From Phormidesmis priestleyi BC1401 (lineage in GTDB: Bacteria > Cyanobacteriota > Cyanobacteriia > Leptolyngbyales > Leptolyngbyaceae): 64,000 nucleotides of DNA. How positions within the stretch are numbered: the first letter of the stretch is position 1; the number at the start of each line of letters is the position of its first letter. The stretch spans positions 10,358 through 74,357 of the forward strand of contig NZ_LXYR01000001.1 of the NCBI RefSeq assembly GCF_001650195.1. Direction: 5' to 3'. The notes beneath the pieces are model-generated. The model was not told the origin of the DNA, ran no database searches, and saw only the letters and a program-made list of their open reading frames with translations. A program made the position numbers and the translations under genes. This document shows, one piece after another, positions 7,771 to 16,550 of this stretch.

Positions 7771-9054
7771 GTGACTAAGACCCATTCAGACTTTCTGGCA
7801 AGCGCTGATCCCGCGATCGCCGACCTGATTCAGCAGGAACTACATCGCCAACAGGATCACCTCGAACTGATTGCAAGCGAAAACTTTACGTCTCCTGCGG
7901 TGATGGCAGCACAAGGCTCAGTGCTGACCAACAAATACGCAGAAGGGCTACCCGGCAAGCGCTATTACGGAGGGTGTGAGTTTGTCGATCGCATCGAGCA
8001 ACTCGCTATCGATCGTGCCAAAGAGTTGTTTGGAGCCGCTCACGCCAACGTGCAGCCTCACTCTGGAGCGCAGGCAAACTTCGCGGTTTTTCTGGCTCTG
8101 CTCAAGCCGGGTGACACGATTATGGGCATGGATTTATCCCACGGGGGACACCTGACTCACGGATCTCCAGTCAACGTATCGGGTAAGTGGTTTAACGTCT
8201 TTGACTATGGCGTGAGTCAAGAAACCGAACAGCTTGACTACGATCAGATTCGCGATTTGGCGCTTAAGCATCGTCCTAAAATGCTGATTTGTGGATATTC
8301 TGCTTATCCACGGGTGATTCAGTTTGATAAGTTTCGGGCGATCGCCGACGAAATCGGTGCCTATCTCTTAGCCGACATTGCCCACATCGCCGGACTCGTC
8401 GCTACCGGACTTCACCCCAATCCAGTGCCCTATTGTGATGTCGTGACGACCACCACTCACAAAACTCTGCGCGGACCCAGAGGCGGATTGATTCTGACTC
8501 GCGATGCTGACTTAGGCAAGCAGTTTGATAAAGCCGTGTTCCCCGGTTCGCAAGGTGGACCGTTAGAACACGTCATTGCGGGTAAAGCCGTCGCGTTTGG
8601 GGAAGCACTCAAGCCAGAATTTAAAACCTACTGCGGTCATGTGATCGAAAACGCGAAAGTACTGGCAGCACAATTACAGCAGCGTCAGTTCAAAATCGTT
8701 TCGGGTGGCACCGACAATCATCTAATGCTGGTGGATCTGCGATCGATCGACATGACGGGCAAACTTGCTGATCAGTTGGTGAGCGGAGTCAACATCACGG
8801 CAAACAAAAACACGGTGCCGTTCGATCCAGCCTCGCCGTTTGTCACAAGCGGTTTGAGATTGGGATCTCCTGCAATGACGACTCGTGGCATGGGCACGGT
8901 TGAGTTTACTGAGATTGCAAACATTATTGCCGATCGTCTTCTCAGCCCTGACAATGAGACGGTTGCTCAAGATTGTCGTCGTCGAGTTGCCGCCCTCTGC
9001 GAACGGTTCCCTCTCTATCCTCATCTTTCTCAGTCTGTTCCTGCACTGGTCTAG
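7771..9054 (+). CDS. glyA: Serine hydroxymethyltransferase
   Basis: 427 aa, GTG start at 7771. It interconverts serine and glycine with tetrahydrofolate, supplying one-carbon units; in cyanobacteria it also feeds photorespiratory glycine handling. [15 protein letters not shown] and [15 protein letters not shown] (about 36-67) are family signatures. [14 protein letters not shown] holds the PLP lysine (K231), and [11 protein letters not shown] is the cofactor loop. It follows hicAB by about 117 bp and carries its own leader. Length and all motifs are intact. Confidence 0.97.
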   Translation: MTKTHSDFLASADPAIADLIQQELHRQQDHLELIASENFTSPAVMAAQGSVLTNKYAEGLPGKRYYGGCEFVDRIEQLAIDRAKELFGAAHANVQPHSGAQANFAVFLALLKPGDTIMGMDLSHGGHLTHGSPVNVSGKWFNVFDYGVSQETEQLDYDQIRDLALKHRPKMLICGYSAYPRVIQFDKFRAIADEIGAYLLADIAHIAGLVATGLHPNPVPYCDVVTTTTHKTLRGPRGGLILTRDADLGKQFDKAVFPGSQGGPLEHVIAGKAVAFGEALKPEFKTYCGHVIENAKVLAAQLQQRQFKIVSGGTDNHLMLVDLRSIDMTGKLADQLVSGVNITANKNTVPFDPASPFVTSGLRLGSPAMTTRGMGTVEFTEIANIIADRLLSPDNETVAQDCRRRVAALCERFPLYPHLSQSVPALV

Positions 9055-9117
9055 GTAAAAGAGCCGAAATTTTAGCGTTCCTCCGGGCACTCAGTAAGAA
9101 CGGAAGAAGTATAGCGG

Positions 9118-9143
9118 TAGGGCATTCATTCAAGAATGTCCTA
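9118..9143 (+). terminator. Hairpin downstream of glyA
   Basis: TAGGGCATTC (9118-9127), loop ATTCAA, then GAATGTCCTA (9134-9143) form a 10-bp stem with one G-U pair. The following bases are only mildly T-rich, so it may be a weak terminator or a processing hairpin. Confidence 0.4.
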
Positions 9144-9309
9144 CTTTATGTATTGCATTTATAGAAGGACAACTCAGACCTGGGATTCTCACGCAAATTT
9201 TTTTGCAACTTTACCAAAATGGTTGCGCTTAATAATTCTTTGCTGAGTATCATCTGAGATGTAGTAAACTCTGCCTGACAACTTACTGTCCTCCTTACTG
9301 ATATTTCAG

Positions 9310-10353
9310 ATGCCCTTTCATCTGTATCACTTCATTGCATTCACAGTTTCTGTGCTGGTCGTCTTCTGGAGCACCCCGCTCGTCAAAAAGATTGCTCTCA
9401 AAAGTGGACGGGTCGATCTCCCTGGAGGTCGTAAAGTTCATAGCCGTCCGATGGTGCGGCTCGGAGGCGTGTCAATCTTTTTAGGGGTCGTTGCTGCTCT
9501 ACTCGTCGTTTGGTGGACGGGCGGATTTGGCGTTTTGCCTCCCGGTAAAGAATATGAGGTCTGGGGAGTGACGATCGGAGGACTTGCCTTCTTCTTGATC
9601 GGACTCGCAGACGATTTATTTAATTTGTCTCCAAGAACGCGATTAATCTTACAAGTCATCGTCGCCAGCCTTGCCTGGAAAGCAGGGGTGCAGATTGAGT
9701 TTCTGACCAATCCGCTCTCTGGTTTGTTTCCGCTCGCTGACTGGATTAGCCTCCCGATCACGGTGATCTGGCTCGTAGGAATGGCAAACGCCGTTAATTG
9801 GATCGACGGCTTAGACGGGCTAGCAGCAGGCGTTTCTGGCATCGCTGCGATCGTCATGCTGATCACCTGTCTGTTTATGCAACAGCCTGCGGCGGCTCTG
9901 ATTGCGGCGGCTCTGGCAGGTGGAACTTTAGGATTTTTACGCTATAACTTCAACCCAGCTCAAATTTTCATGGGGGATGGAGGAGCCTATTTTATTGGGT
10001 TTACCTTGGCAGGAGTTGGCGTGATTGGGTTGGTGAAAAGTGTCACCACGGTCGCCGTCTTATTGCCTTATGTAATTCTGGCGGTGCCGATTATTGATAT
10101 GTCAGCGGTGATTCTCGATCGTCTCCGTCACGGCAAGTCTCCTTTTATCGCAGACAAACGTCACCTCCATCACCGTCTGCTTAAAGCCGGACTCTCTCAT
10201 CGATTAGCGGTTCTGTTTATCTACTCGCTGACGCTGTGGGTCGGCAGCCTAGCCCTCGCGGTGTCTGGAATGCCGAGTGGTTTAGCCTATGCGATCGGGG
10301 CGACCGCTTTACTCAGTTTCACGAGTTGGCAAGTGTGGCGAACTGCACGATGA
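9310..10353 (+). CDS. MraY/WecA-family polyprenyl-phosphate sugar-1-phosphate transferase
   Basis: 347 aa, about ten membrane segments. The family signatures are DD at 101-102 in LIGLADDLF, NWIDGLDG (163-170), MGDGGAYFIG (221-230) and the histidine cluster HLHHR (285-289) that marks the WecA/TagO side of the family rather than MraY. It transfers a UDP-activated N-acetylhexosamine-1-phosphate to undecaprenyl phosphate at the inner membrane, the first step of polysaccharide or O-antigen synthesis. The exact sugar cannot be read from sequence. cinA follows after about 30 bp on the same strand. Confidence 0.88.
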   Translation: MPFHLYHFIAFTVSVLVVFWSTPLVKKIALKSGRVDLPGGRKVHSRPMVRLGGVSIFLGVVAALLVVWWTGGFGVLPPGKEYEVWGVTIGGLAFFLIGLADDLFNLSPRTRLILQVIVASLAWKAGVQIEFLTNPLSGLFPLADWISLPITVIWLVGMANAVNWIDGLDGLAAGVSGIAAIVMLITCLFMQQPAAALIAAALAGGTLGFLRYNFNPAQIFMGDGGAYFIGFTLAGVGVIGLVKSVTTVAVLLPYVILAVPIIDMSAVILDRLRHGKSPFIADKRHLHHRLLKAGLSHRLAVLFIYSLTLWVGSLALAVSGMPSGLAYAIGATALLSFTSWQVWRTAR

Positions 10354-10384
10354 TGAAACATTCAGTCCCTCAGTTTTATTCTCT

Positions 10385-11653
10385 ATGAGTTCAAGCGCAG
10401 AGATTATCAGCGTTGGCACTGAGTTGTTGCTGGGCAATATTCTTAACTCAAATGCTCAGTTTATCGCGCAGCAACTCGCTCAGTTGGGCATTCCTCACTA
10501 TTATCAAACGGTGGTGGGCGATAACCCCGATCGCCTCAAACGCGCGATCGCCGTTGCGTCTGAGCGGTCTCAGATTTTGATTTTCACAGGCGGGTTAGGT
10601 CCAACGCCCGATGATTTGACGACTGAGACGATCGCTGATTTTTTCAACGCGCCTCTAGTTGAAAACTCAGAAGTGGTTGCAGACATCACTCAAAAGTTTG
10701 CTCAACGCGGGCGAGAAATGACCGACAACAACCGCAAACAGGCGTTGGTTCCTCAAGGGGCAGAGATTCTCTACAATCCGGTGGGCAGCGCTCCGGGGAT
10801 AATTTGGCAACCTCGATCGGGTGTGACGATTCTCACATTTCCAGGGGTGCCAACCGAGATGAAGGAAATGTGGCGACAGATTGCTGTTCCCTACTTAAAA
10901 AGCCAAGGGTGGGGTCAGGAAATCATTGTCAGTCGAATCCTAAAGTTTTGGGGTTTAGCAGAGTCGAGTCTGGCGGACAAAGTAGCCGACTTTTTTGATT
11001 TGCAAAATCCTACCGTTGCCCCTTACGCCAATTTTGGGGAAGTCAAACTCCGCATTTCTGCGAAAGCTCCGTCTGAAGAGGCGGCTTATCAAATCATTGC
11101 ACCCGTTGAAGAACAGCTTCGGCAAATCGGCGGGTTGGATTGCTATGGCAGTGACGAAGACACGATCGCGTCGGTCATCGGTGAACTGCTCACAATCACT
11201 CAAACAACGCTTAGTGTTGCAGAATCCTGCACAGGCGGCGGGTTAGGACAGATGTTGACGAGTGTTTCCGGCAGCTCTCGCTATTTTTGGGGCGGCGTGA
11301 TCTCCTACGACAATTCTGTCAAACAAAATCTGCTGGGGGTCGATCCCGAAGCCTTGGCACAGCATGGAGCCGTCAGCGCGATCGTGGCGCAGCAAATGGC
11401 AGTTGGTATCCGATCGCGCCTCAACACCACTTGGGGAATTAGCATCACGGGCGTTGCAGGTCCTGATGGTGGCACTGAGATAAAGCCAGTAGGACTGGTG
11501 TATATCGGGCTGGCGGGTCCAGATGATCAAGTCACAAGTTTTGCCCACCAGTTTGGGGAGCGAGGGCGCGAGTGGGTCAGACACGTTAGCGCCTGTAGTG
11601 CGATCGACCATCTGCGTCGAAAACTTCTCAGCGATCCCCTAATATACGAATGA
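10385..11653 (+). CDS. cinA: CinA family NMN deamidase / ADP-ribose pyrophosphatase
   Basis: 422 aa from the ATG at 10385 (MSSSAEIISVGTELLLGN); the frame is open further upstream but that part is non-homologous. The N-terminal MoaB-like COG1058 domain (about 1-250) includes IFTGGLGPTPDDLT. The C-terminal amidase domain (about 260-422) includes VAESCTGGGLG and SGSSRYFWGGVISY. The C domain recycles nicotinamide mononucleotide in NAD salvage. CinA is also linked to competence in some bacteria. The full two-domain length is present. Confidence 0.93.
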   Translation: MSSSAEIISVGTELLLGNILNSNAQFIAQQLAQLGIPHYYQTVVGDNPDRLKRAIAVASERSQILIFTGGLGPTPDDLTTETIADFFNAPLVENSEVVADITQKFAQRGREMTDNNRKQALVPQGAEILYNPVGSAPGIIWQPRSGVTILTFPGVPTEMKEMWRQIAVPYLKSQGWGQEIIVSRILKFWGLAESSLADKVADFFDLQNPTVAPYANFGEVKLRISAKAPSEEAAYQIIAPVEEQLRQIGGLDCYGSDEDTIASVIGELLTITQTTLSVAESCTGGGLGQMLTSVSGSSRYFWGGVISYDNSVKQNLLGVDPEALAQHGAVSAIVAQQMAVGIRSRLNTTWGISITGVAGPDGGTEIKPVGLVYIGLAGPDDQVTSFAHQFGERGREWVRHVSACSAIDHLRRKLLSDPLIYE

Positions 11654-11670
11654 ACCCCTTGATCCAAGCG

Positions 11671-11740
11671 TATAATTCGCTATCATTTGAGAGTGACGAA
11701 AAATGATCAGGGTGACAGTTGGTTTTCCAGTTACACCCTG
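11671..11740 (+). promoter_or_regulatory. Putative -10 box and inverted repeat in the leader of the 45-aa gene
   Basis: A perfect TATAAT lies at 11671-11676; no good -35 was found at 17 bp. Downstream, CAGGGTG (11708-11714) and CACCCTG (11734-11740) are a 7-bp inverted repeat within the presumed 5' leader, which is about 160 nt long. Confidence 0.35.
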
Positions 11741-11840
11741 CTAGTATCTAATTAGGTTTTCGTGAAGTTTTGGTCTAGATAAGCCAAGCTTAAATAGATC
11801 AGCAAACCGTCCAAGTGATATTCAAGGAGCCGTCTGTTCA

Positions 11841-11978
11841 ATGGATTACATTGAAAAGGTGCTGGAAAAGCTACAAGAATGGACACGCAGACTCATTGAG
11901 GCGCTGCTAGGTCCAGAGGTTCAGCCTGAAGCAGAGCCGATTCCGGTGCCTGTGAATGACCCACAGCGTCGTCGTTAA
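11841..11978 (+). CDS. Conserved small protein, 45 aa
   Basis: ATG at 11841 with RBS AAGGAG (11824-11829). The N-terminal half is an amphipathic helix ([19 protein letters not shown]), followed by EALLGPE, a proline-rich acidic tail ([11 protein letters not shown]) and a final RRR. It was found by eye below normal ORF cut-offs. Codon use, RBS and the clean helix-plus-tail design support a real gene. I recall similar short proteins in other cyanobacteria but know no function. It lies just before aroQ. Confidence 0.7.
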   Translation: MDYIEKVLEKLQEWTRRLIEALLGPEVQPEAEPIPVPVNDPQRRR

Positions 11979-11995
11979 CTTGTTCTAGTAATCGA

Positions 11996-12436
11996 TTGCA
12001 AAGCATTTTGGTTCTCCACGGACCGAACCTTAATCTTCTGGGTAAACGAGAACCTGGAGTTTATGGAGTCGTTACGCTGGACGAAATAAATCAGATGTTG
12101 GAGCGGGAATCGCAAGTGTTGCAGGTCAAGTCTGTTGCGCTACAGTCCAATCACGAAGGTGTTTTGATAGATGCGATCCACGGTGCGTTAGGTCAGCATG
12201 AGGGGATCTTAATCAACGCTGGAGCCTATACTCACACGAGTGTAGCGCTGCGAGACGCGATCGCTGCGGTCAATCTTCCAACCGTGGAGGTTCATCTCAG
12301 CAATATTTATCGCCGCGAAGAATTCCGTCACCATTCTTATGTTGCTGCGGTGGCGATCGGGCAGATCAGCGGCTTCGGTGTCGAAAGCTACCGATTGGGG
12401 CTACACGCGCTGGTAAATTATCTCAAGCAGTTCTAA
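11996..12436 (+). CDS. aroQ: Type II 3-dehydroquinate dehydratase
   Basis: 146 aa. It performs step three of the shikimate pathway: 3-dehydroquinate to 3-dehydroshikimate. [18 protein letters not shown] (N-terminus), [15 protein letters not shown] and [19 protein letters not shown] hold the flexible lid arginine, the catalytic tyrosine region and the catalytic histidine. Length is standard for the dodecameric type II enzyme. The start is a TTG at 11996 with no clear Shine-Dalgarno. The coding start directly before LVLHGPN fits the family, and no better start exists. Confidence 0.95.
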   Translation: MQSILVLHGPNLNLLGKREPGVYGVVTLDEINQMLERESQVLQVKSVALQSNHEGVLIDAIHGALGQHEGILINAGAYTHTSVALRDAIAAVNLPTVEVHLSNIYRREEFRHHSYVAAVAIGQISGFGVESYRLGLHALVNYLKQF

Positions 12437-12489
12437 CGATACAAACTAATTATTACTCTATAGAGGCGTTGAATGCAGCGTCTTTTTTA

Positions 12490-12882
12490 ATGGAAAAATC
12501 GGTTCATTTAGCGGTCAACGGCACTTTAATGCAAGGGCTGGAATTGAATAAGAATTTGGTTTCCGTCAGAGCAACCTTCCTTCGAGAGACGACGACCGAA
12601 TCTGCGTATCGGCTGTGGTCGATCGACGATCGTCACCCCGCTATGCTGAAAGTTGCGGAAGGAGGAGTCGCGATCGCGGTCGAAGTTTGGGCGGTTCCGG
12701 CTAGTGGAGTCAGCGCTTTGTTGATGCTAGAACCTGCTGGGCTGTGTATCGGCAAAGTGCGGCTATCAGACGGGGAAGAAGTTTTAGGCGTGCTGGGAGA
12801 ACCGTTTCTCTGTGAAGGAAAGCGAGAGATTACTCAATTTGGTGGATGGCGATCGTATATTCGTGAAATCACAAAAAATTAA
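12490..12882 (+). CDS. Free-standing allophanate hydrolase C-terminal-like domain (AtzF-C)
   Basis: 130 aa from the ATG at 12490 (a TTG at 12469 would add seven residues). VNGTLMQGLELNKNL, YRLWSIDDRHPAMLKV, VEVWAVP, LCIGKVRLSDG and ITQFGGWRSY match the C-terminal domain of allophanate hydrolase (AtzF/DUR1,2), a gamma-glutamylcyclotransferase-like fold. In the fused enzymes it processes or structurally supports the amidase product. Here it is a separate gene, followed by AtzG- and AtzE-type genes on the same strand. The context suggests a split amidase/decarboxylase system for carboxylated urea compounds. Confidence 0.8.
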   Translation: MEKSVHLAVNGTLMQGLELNKNLVSVRATFLRETTTESAYRLWSIDDRHPAMLKVAEGGVAIAVEVWAVPASGVSALLMLEPAGLCIGKVRLSDGEEVLGVLGEPFLCEGKREITQFGGWRSYIREITKN

Positions 12883-12918
12883 CTTTCGAGACAGTGCGTT
12901 TAGTTTTTAGGAGTCGGA

Positions 12919-13104
12919 ATGACAGATCACATAGATTCGGCTAAATGCGTCGATCACATCGCTGCACTCATCGGCTTGCCGCTTGACCCTGAACATCGTC
13001 TGGGAGTGGCGACGAACTTCGAGCGAATTCAAGCGATCGCGCAACTCGTGATGGAGTTTCCTCTTCCTGATACGATCAAAGCCGCCCCTGTATTTGAGCC
13101 ATGA
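12919..13104 (+). CDS. atzG: AtzG-like small subunit (DUF4089)
   Basis: 61 aa, helical. HIAALIGLPLDPEHRLGVATNFERIQAIAQLVMEFPLPD is the DUF4089 pattern: two helices around a proline-ended loop, resembling GatC. In the cyanuric acid pathway AtzG forms a complex with AtzE and is needed for its solubility and activity. The RBS is AGGAG at 12908-12912. The stop overlaps the AtzE start (ATGA at 13101), so the pair is translationally coupled. Confidence 0.85.
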   Translation: MTDHIDSAKCVDHIAALIGLPLDPEHRLGVATNFERIQAIAQLVMEFPLPDTIKAAPVFEP

Positions 13105-14489
13105 ACCAGTCTTATCCCGATGCAACTCAGATTGCAGAAACCATTCGAGGACAAGCGGTGTCTGCTCGATCGGTCGTTGCAGCGTCCTTGGCTCGAATCG
13201 CCGAACAAGACCAGACCTACAACTGTTTCACCACGGTTCTGGCTGATTCAGCGTTGACGGATGCCGATCGGATTGATCAGGCGATCGCCGCAGGTGAAGA
13301 TCCGGGTGCGCTGGCAGGAGTGCCGTTTGCGGTCAAAGATTTGTTCGACATTCAAGGAGTGACCACGTTAGCAGGGTCTAAAATCGAGGCTGAACAGCCA
13401 CCTGCATCAAAGGACGCAGTGTTGGTGACTCGACTCAAACAAGCCGGAGCCGTGTTGGTGGGGGCGCTCAACATGGACGAATATGCCTATGGATTCACCA
13501 CCGAAAACGCTCACTATGGAGCATCGCACAACCCCCATGATGGGAGTCGAATCACGGGCGGCTCATCCGGCGGATCGGCGGCAGCGATCGCCGCTGGTTT
13601 GGTGCCCATCACGCTCGGTTCAGATACCAATGGCTCGATTCGAGTCCCCTCAGCCCTGTGCGGAATTTTTGGCTTAAAACCGACCTACGGACGACTTTCT
13701 CGATCGGGCGCTTACCTGTTCTCAAGCAGTTTGGATCATTTGGGCGCGTTTGCTCGATCGACTCGCGATATCGCCACGGTCTTCGATGTACTACAGGGAT
13801 CTGATCCGACTGATCCGGTTTGCACTCAGCGTCCGCCTCAACTTTGCGCCCCAGAACTCCATAGAGGATCTGAGGGACTGCGGATCGCGATCGCGGGTGG
13901 CTATTTTGCAGAAGGGGCAGAACCCGAAGTGTTTGAAGCGGTCGAACAGGTCGCCAAGGCGCTGAACGTAAGTCAGAAAGTCATTATTCCAGAAACGCAT
14001 CGCGCTCGTGCGGCAGCGTTTGTGATCACCTCGTGCGAGGGGGCAAATTTGCACTTTGCAGATTTAAAGACTCGACCTCAAGATTTTGATCCGGCAACCC
14101 GCGATCGCTTTCTAGCAGGCTGTCTTGTTCCGGGTCATTGGTATGTGCAAGCGCAACGATTTCGCAGTTGGTATCGTGATCGCGTTCGTGAGATTTTTCA
14201 ACACGTTGATATCATTCTGGCTCCGACTACGCCCTGTTCTGCACCGCTCATCGGTCAGGAGCAGATGACCCTAAACGGGGTCAACGTGCTGACTCGCCCA
14301 AACCTGGGAATGTTTACGCAACCGCTCTCGTTTGTTGGCTTACCGATTATTTCGGTGCCTGTTCAGCGATCGGGTCAGTTGCCATTAGGGGTGCAGATCA
14401 TCGCGGCTCCTTACAACGAGGCTCTTGTTCTACGAGTCGCTTCTGAACTAGAGACACGCGGGATTGTATCTGCCCCTGTGCCTCGCTAA
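13101..14489 (+). CDS. atzE: AtzE family amidase
   Basis: 462 aa amidase-signature enzyme. The Ser-cisSer-Lys triad is recognisable: K79 in VPFAVKD, the cis-serine in ITGGSSGGSAAA (about S155) and the nucleophile S179 in LGSDTNGSIRVPS. AtzE hydrolyses 1-carboxybiuret in the cyanuric acid pathway; relatives act in other amide and urea-derivative pathways. The coupled DUF4089 partner supports the AtzE assignment over GatA. With the upstream AtzF-C-like gene this forms a compact three-gene unit. The exact substrate is not decided by sequence. Confidence 0.88.
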   Translation: MNQSYPDATQIAETIRGQAVSARSVVAASLARIAEQDQTYNCFTTVLADSALTDADRIDQAIAAGEDPGALAGVPFAVKDLFDIQGVTTLAGSKIEAEQPPASKDAVLVTRLKQAGAVLVGALNMDEYAYGFTTENAHYGASHNPHDGSRITGGSSGGSAAAIAAGLVPITLGSDTNGSIRVPSALCGIFGLKPTYGRLSRSGAYLFSSSLDHLGAFARSTRDIATVFDVLQGSDPTDPVCTQRPPQLCAPELHRGSEGLRIAIAGGYFAEGAEPEVFEAVEQVAKALNVSQKVIIPETHRARAAAFVITSCEGANLHFADLKTRPQDFDPATRDRFLAGCLVPGHWYVQAQRFRSWYRDRVREIFQHVDIILAPTTPCSAPLIGQEQMTLNGVNVLTRPNLGMFTQPLSFVGLPIISVPVQRSGQLPLGVQIIAAPYNEALVLRVASELETRGIVSAPVPR

Positions 14490-14516
14490 AAATCCGCGTT
14501 CCCATTTAAGGTAATT

Positions 14517-15488
14517 ATGAAGAAAACGTTGTTTATCGGCTCTCTGCTGCTGTTCAGCGCTGGATTGGGACTGAAACCGATCGTGTCTCAAACAGTCGCA
14601 AAGCAGGTTGTTAACCTGACTCAATCTCCTGCTGCTCGTGTGTCTCAGCCCAAAGTCGAACTATTGAACGCAGGCGCGCAACCTCAACAAGTTCTGCGCT
14701 TTAAACCTGTGGTGAATACAACTGAGACAAGCACCATCAGCCTAAATATTGCTGTGAAATCATCAAGTCCGGGTATGGCGGGCACACCCCAATCGATCAA
14801 ATTGCCCTCGACCAAAATGACAATGGAGACGATCGTCACGAAGATCGATCCCAATGGTGACATTCACTATAAGTTTCGCTACACCGACGCAGACATAACG
14901 GGCGATGCCTCGATTCCGGCTGCTGTGCTCAAAGCGGCACAAACTGAGGTAAAGAAGATGGTCGGCGTGAGCGGTTTATTTGTGATGGACAATCGGGGAA
15001 CCACAAAATCGACGAGTCTATCGATCCCCAAAGAGGTAGATGCCACGACTCGCCAAATGTTAGAGCAATCGTTCCGATCGCTCGATCAGCTTTCTGCCCC
15101 TCTGCCCGAAGCAGCCGTTGGAATCGGTGCCAAATGGAGGACGTTGATGCCCGTCAAGCTCTATGGAATTAACCTCAACCAAACGGGAACCTACGAGCTA
15201 GTGAGTTTGAAAGACGGGGTTGCCACTCTCAAAGTGGGCGTTGAGCAACAGGCACAGGGTCAAAAGATTGCTATGACAGGAATACCGAAAGGAGTGGATG
15301 TGACGCTTAAGTCGTTAAACACAACGGGACAGGGACAAATGACGGTGCGCCTCGATCGCTTGCTTCCCTCGATCGCCACGCTTTCATTGACATCGGCGGC
15401 TCAGATTCAATCAGCCATGCCGGGAATGTCTAAGGCGATAACAGTCGGCACCGAAACCCAAATGAACATGGTGTTGCAGTCAAAATAG
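14517..15488 (+). CDS. Secreted or periplasmic hypothetical protein (DUF6263-like)
   Basis: 323 aa. It has an N-terminal signal peptide (MKKTLFIGSLLLFSAGLGL, cleavage likely near residue 25). The rest is beta-rich with repeated T/S-rich strands, for example LRFKPVVNTTETSTISLNI, and GIGAKWRTLMPVKLYGINLNQ in the middle. This pattern resembles DUF6263-type cell-surface proteins of unknown function. It starts 27 bp after atzE and could be cotranscribed, but a functional link is unproven. A strong hairpin after the stop ends the unit. Confidence 0.6.
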   Translation: MKKTLFIGSLLLFSAGLGLKPIVSQTVAKQVVNLTQSPAARVSQPKVELLNAGAQPQQVLRFKPVVNTTETSTISLNIAVKSSSPGMAGTPQSIKLPSTKMTMETIVTKIDPNGDIHYKFRYTDADITGDASIPAAVLKAAQTEVKKMVGVSGLFVMDNRGTTKSTSLSIPKEVDATTRQMLEQSFRSLDQLSAPLPEAAVGIGAKWRTLMPVKLYGINLNQTGTYELVSLKDGVATLKVGVEQQAQGQKIAMTGIPKGVDVTLKSLNTTGQGQMTVRLDRLLPSIATLSLTSAAQIQSAMPGMSKAITVGTETQMNMVLQSK

Positions 15489-15493
15489 CGATT

Positions 15494-15528
15494 GGTAGGG
15501 ATAAATAATAGGAATTTGTCCCTACCAG
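15494..15528. terminator. Bidirectional terminator hairpin between convergent genes
   Basis: TGGTAGGGATAAAT (15494-15507) pairs with ATTTGTCCCTACCA (15515-15528) with one wobble, around a 7-nt loop. It sits exactly between the 14517 gene and the cydB end, so it can serve both strands. Confidence 0.7.
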
Positions 15529-15531
15529 TCA

Positions 15532-16542
15532 CTACTCATAAGAATTTCCAGCCACCTTGCCCCGAAACACAACATAGGAATAGAGGTTGTAAAACAACAT
15601 CACGGGAATGAGAGTGCCCACAAAAATGATCATGATCACTAACGAACTGGGATCGGCGGATGCCTCATAAATGGTGATCTGAGTGGGAATGATGTAGGGA
15701 AACACCACTAACGCTAATCCTAGAAAGGTGAGAACGAATAAAAGAATTGTCCAGATAAAAGGGGCGCGTTCTTGTTTGCGATCGAGACTTTTCAACAATC
15801 GCCAAATCAAGAAAATCCCCAAAAAGGGAATCACGGCAAACACATACAGCAAGGGTGGCTCAAACAATTTAGTCCGCGCACTTTCGTAAAAGATCGGCGT
15901 GCTAACAGTGATGAAAATTGCCCCCACCAAAGTTGTCCAGGCGGAAAGTTTGGCGCTTTGATAATGAGTTGTCTGCAACTCTCCTTCGGTTTTCCAAATC
16001 AGATAGGTTGAGCCAATCAACACATAAGCCTGAATCAGCGTCAATGCCACCAGCACCGATTGCCAGGTGAGCCAGTCCCAAGTGCCGCCGATAAAGTAGC
16101 CTTTTTCATCGACTTTGATCCCAAATAGAACAGCACCGAGCGCAAATCCTTGACCGAGAGCCGCCGCAAAACTCCCCGCACCAAACGCAAAATTCCAAAA
16201 GAACTTGCGGGTTGACTGCTCGCGAAACTCAAACGCCACCCCCCGAAAAATAAATCCAAACACCATGATAAAAATCGGGATGTAGAGGGCACTCAGAATC
16301 GTTCCATAAGCGCGAGGAAACGCCCCAAATAAGCCGCCTCCCATCAACACTAGCCAGGTTTCGTTTGCGTCCCAAATGTTGCTAAGGCTGGTCATCAACA
16401 GTCCGCGTCGATCGTCGTCATCAGAGGTTAATGACAAGATGCCAACTCCTAAATCAAAGCCATCAAGCATGACGTAGAGAAAGAGAAACAGACCCAACAC
16501 GCCAAACCAGACCTGCGGCAAAAAATACTTCAGCGTTTCCAT
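15532..16542 (-). CDS. cydB: Cytochrome bd quinol oxidase subunit II
   Basis: 336 aa, eight to nine membrane helices. The N-terminus is YFLPQVWFGVLGLFLFLYVMLDGFDLGVGIL, followed by SNIWDANETWLVLMGGGLFGAFPRAY, both family signatures. It pairs with CydA to form the terminal oxidase that reduces O2 to water with electrons from quinol, in the thylakoid or cytoplasmic membrane of cyanobacteria. It lies 8 bp after cydA in the same operon. Oxidases of this type have high oxygen affinity and do not pump protons. Confidence 0.95.
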   Translation of the reverse strand: METLKYFLPQVWFGVLGLFLFLYVMLDGFDLGVGILSLTSDDDDRRGLLMTSLSNIWDANETWLVLMGGGLFGAFPRAYGTILSALYIPIFIMVFGFIFRGVAFEFREQSTRKFFWNFAFGAGSFAAALGQGFALGAVLFGIKVDEKGYFIGGTWDWLTWQSVLVALTLIQAYVLIGSTYLIWKTEGELQTTHYQSAKLSAWTTLVGAIFITVSTPIFYESARTKLFEPPLLYVFAVIPFLGIFLIWRLLKSLDRKQERAPFIWTILLFVLTFLGLALVVFPYIIPTQITIYEASADPSSLVIMIIFVGTLIPVMLFYNLYSYVVFRGKVAGNSYE

Positions 16543-16550
16543 TTACGTTC

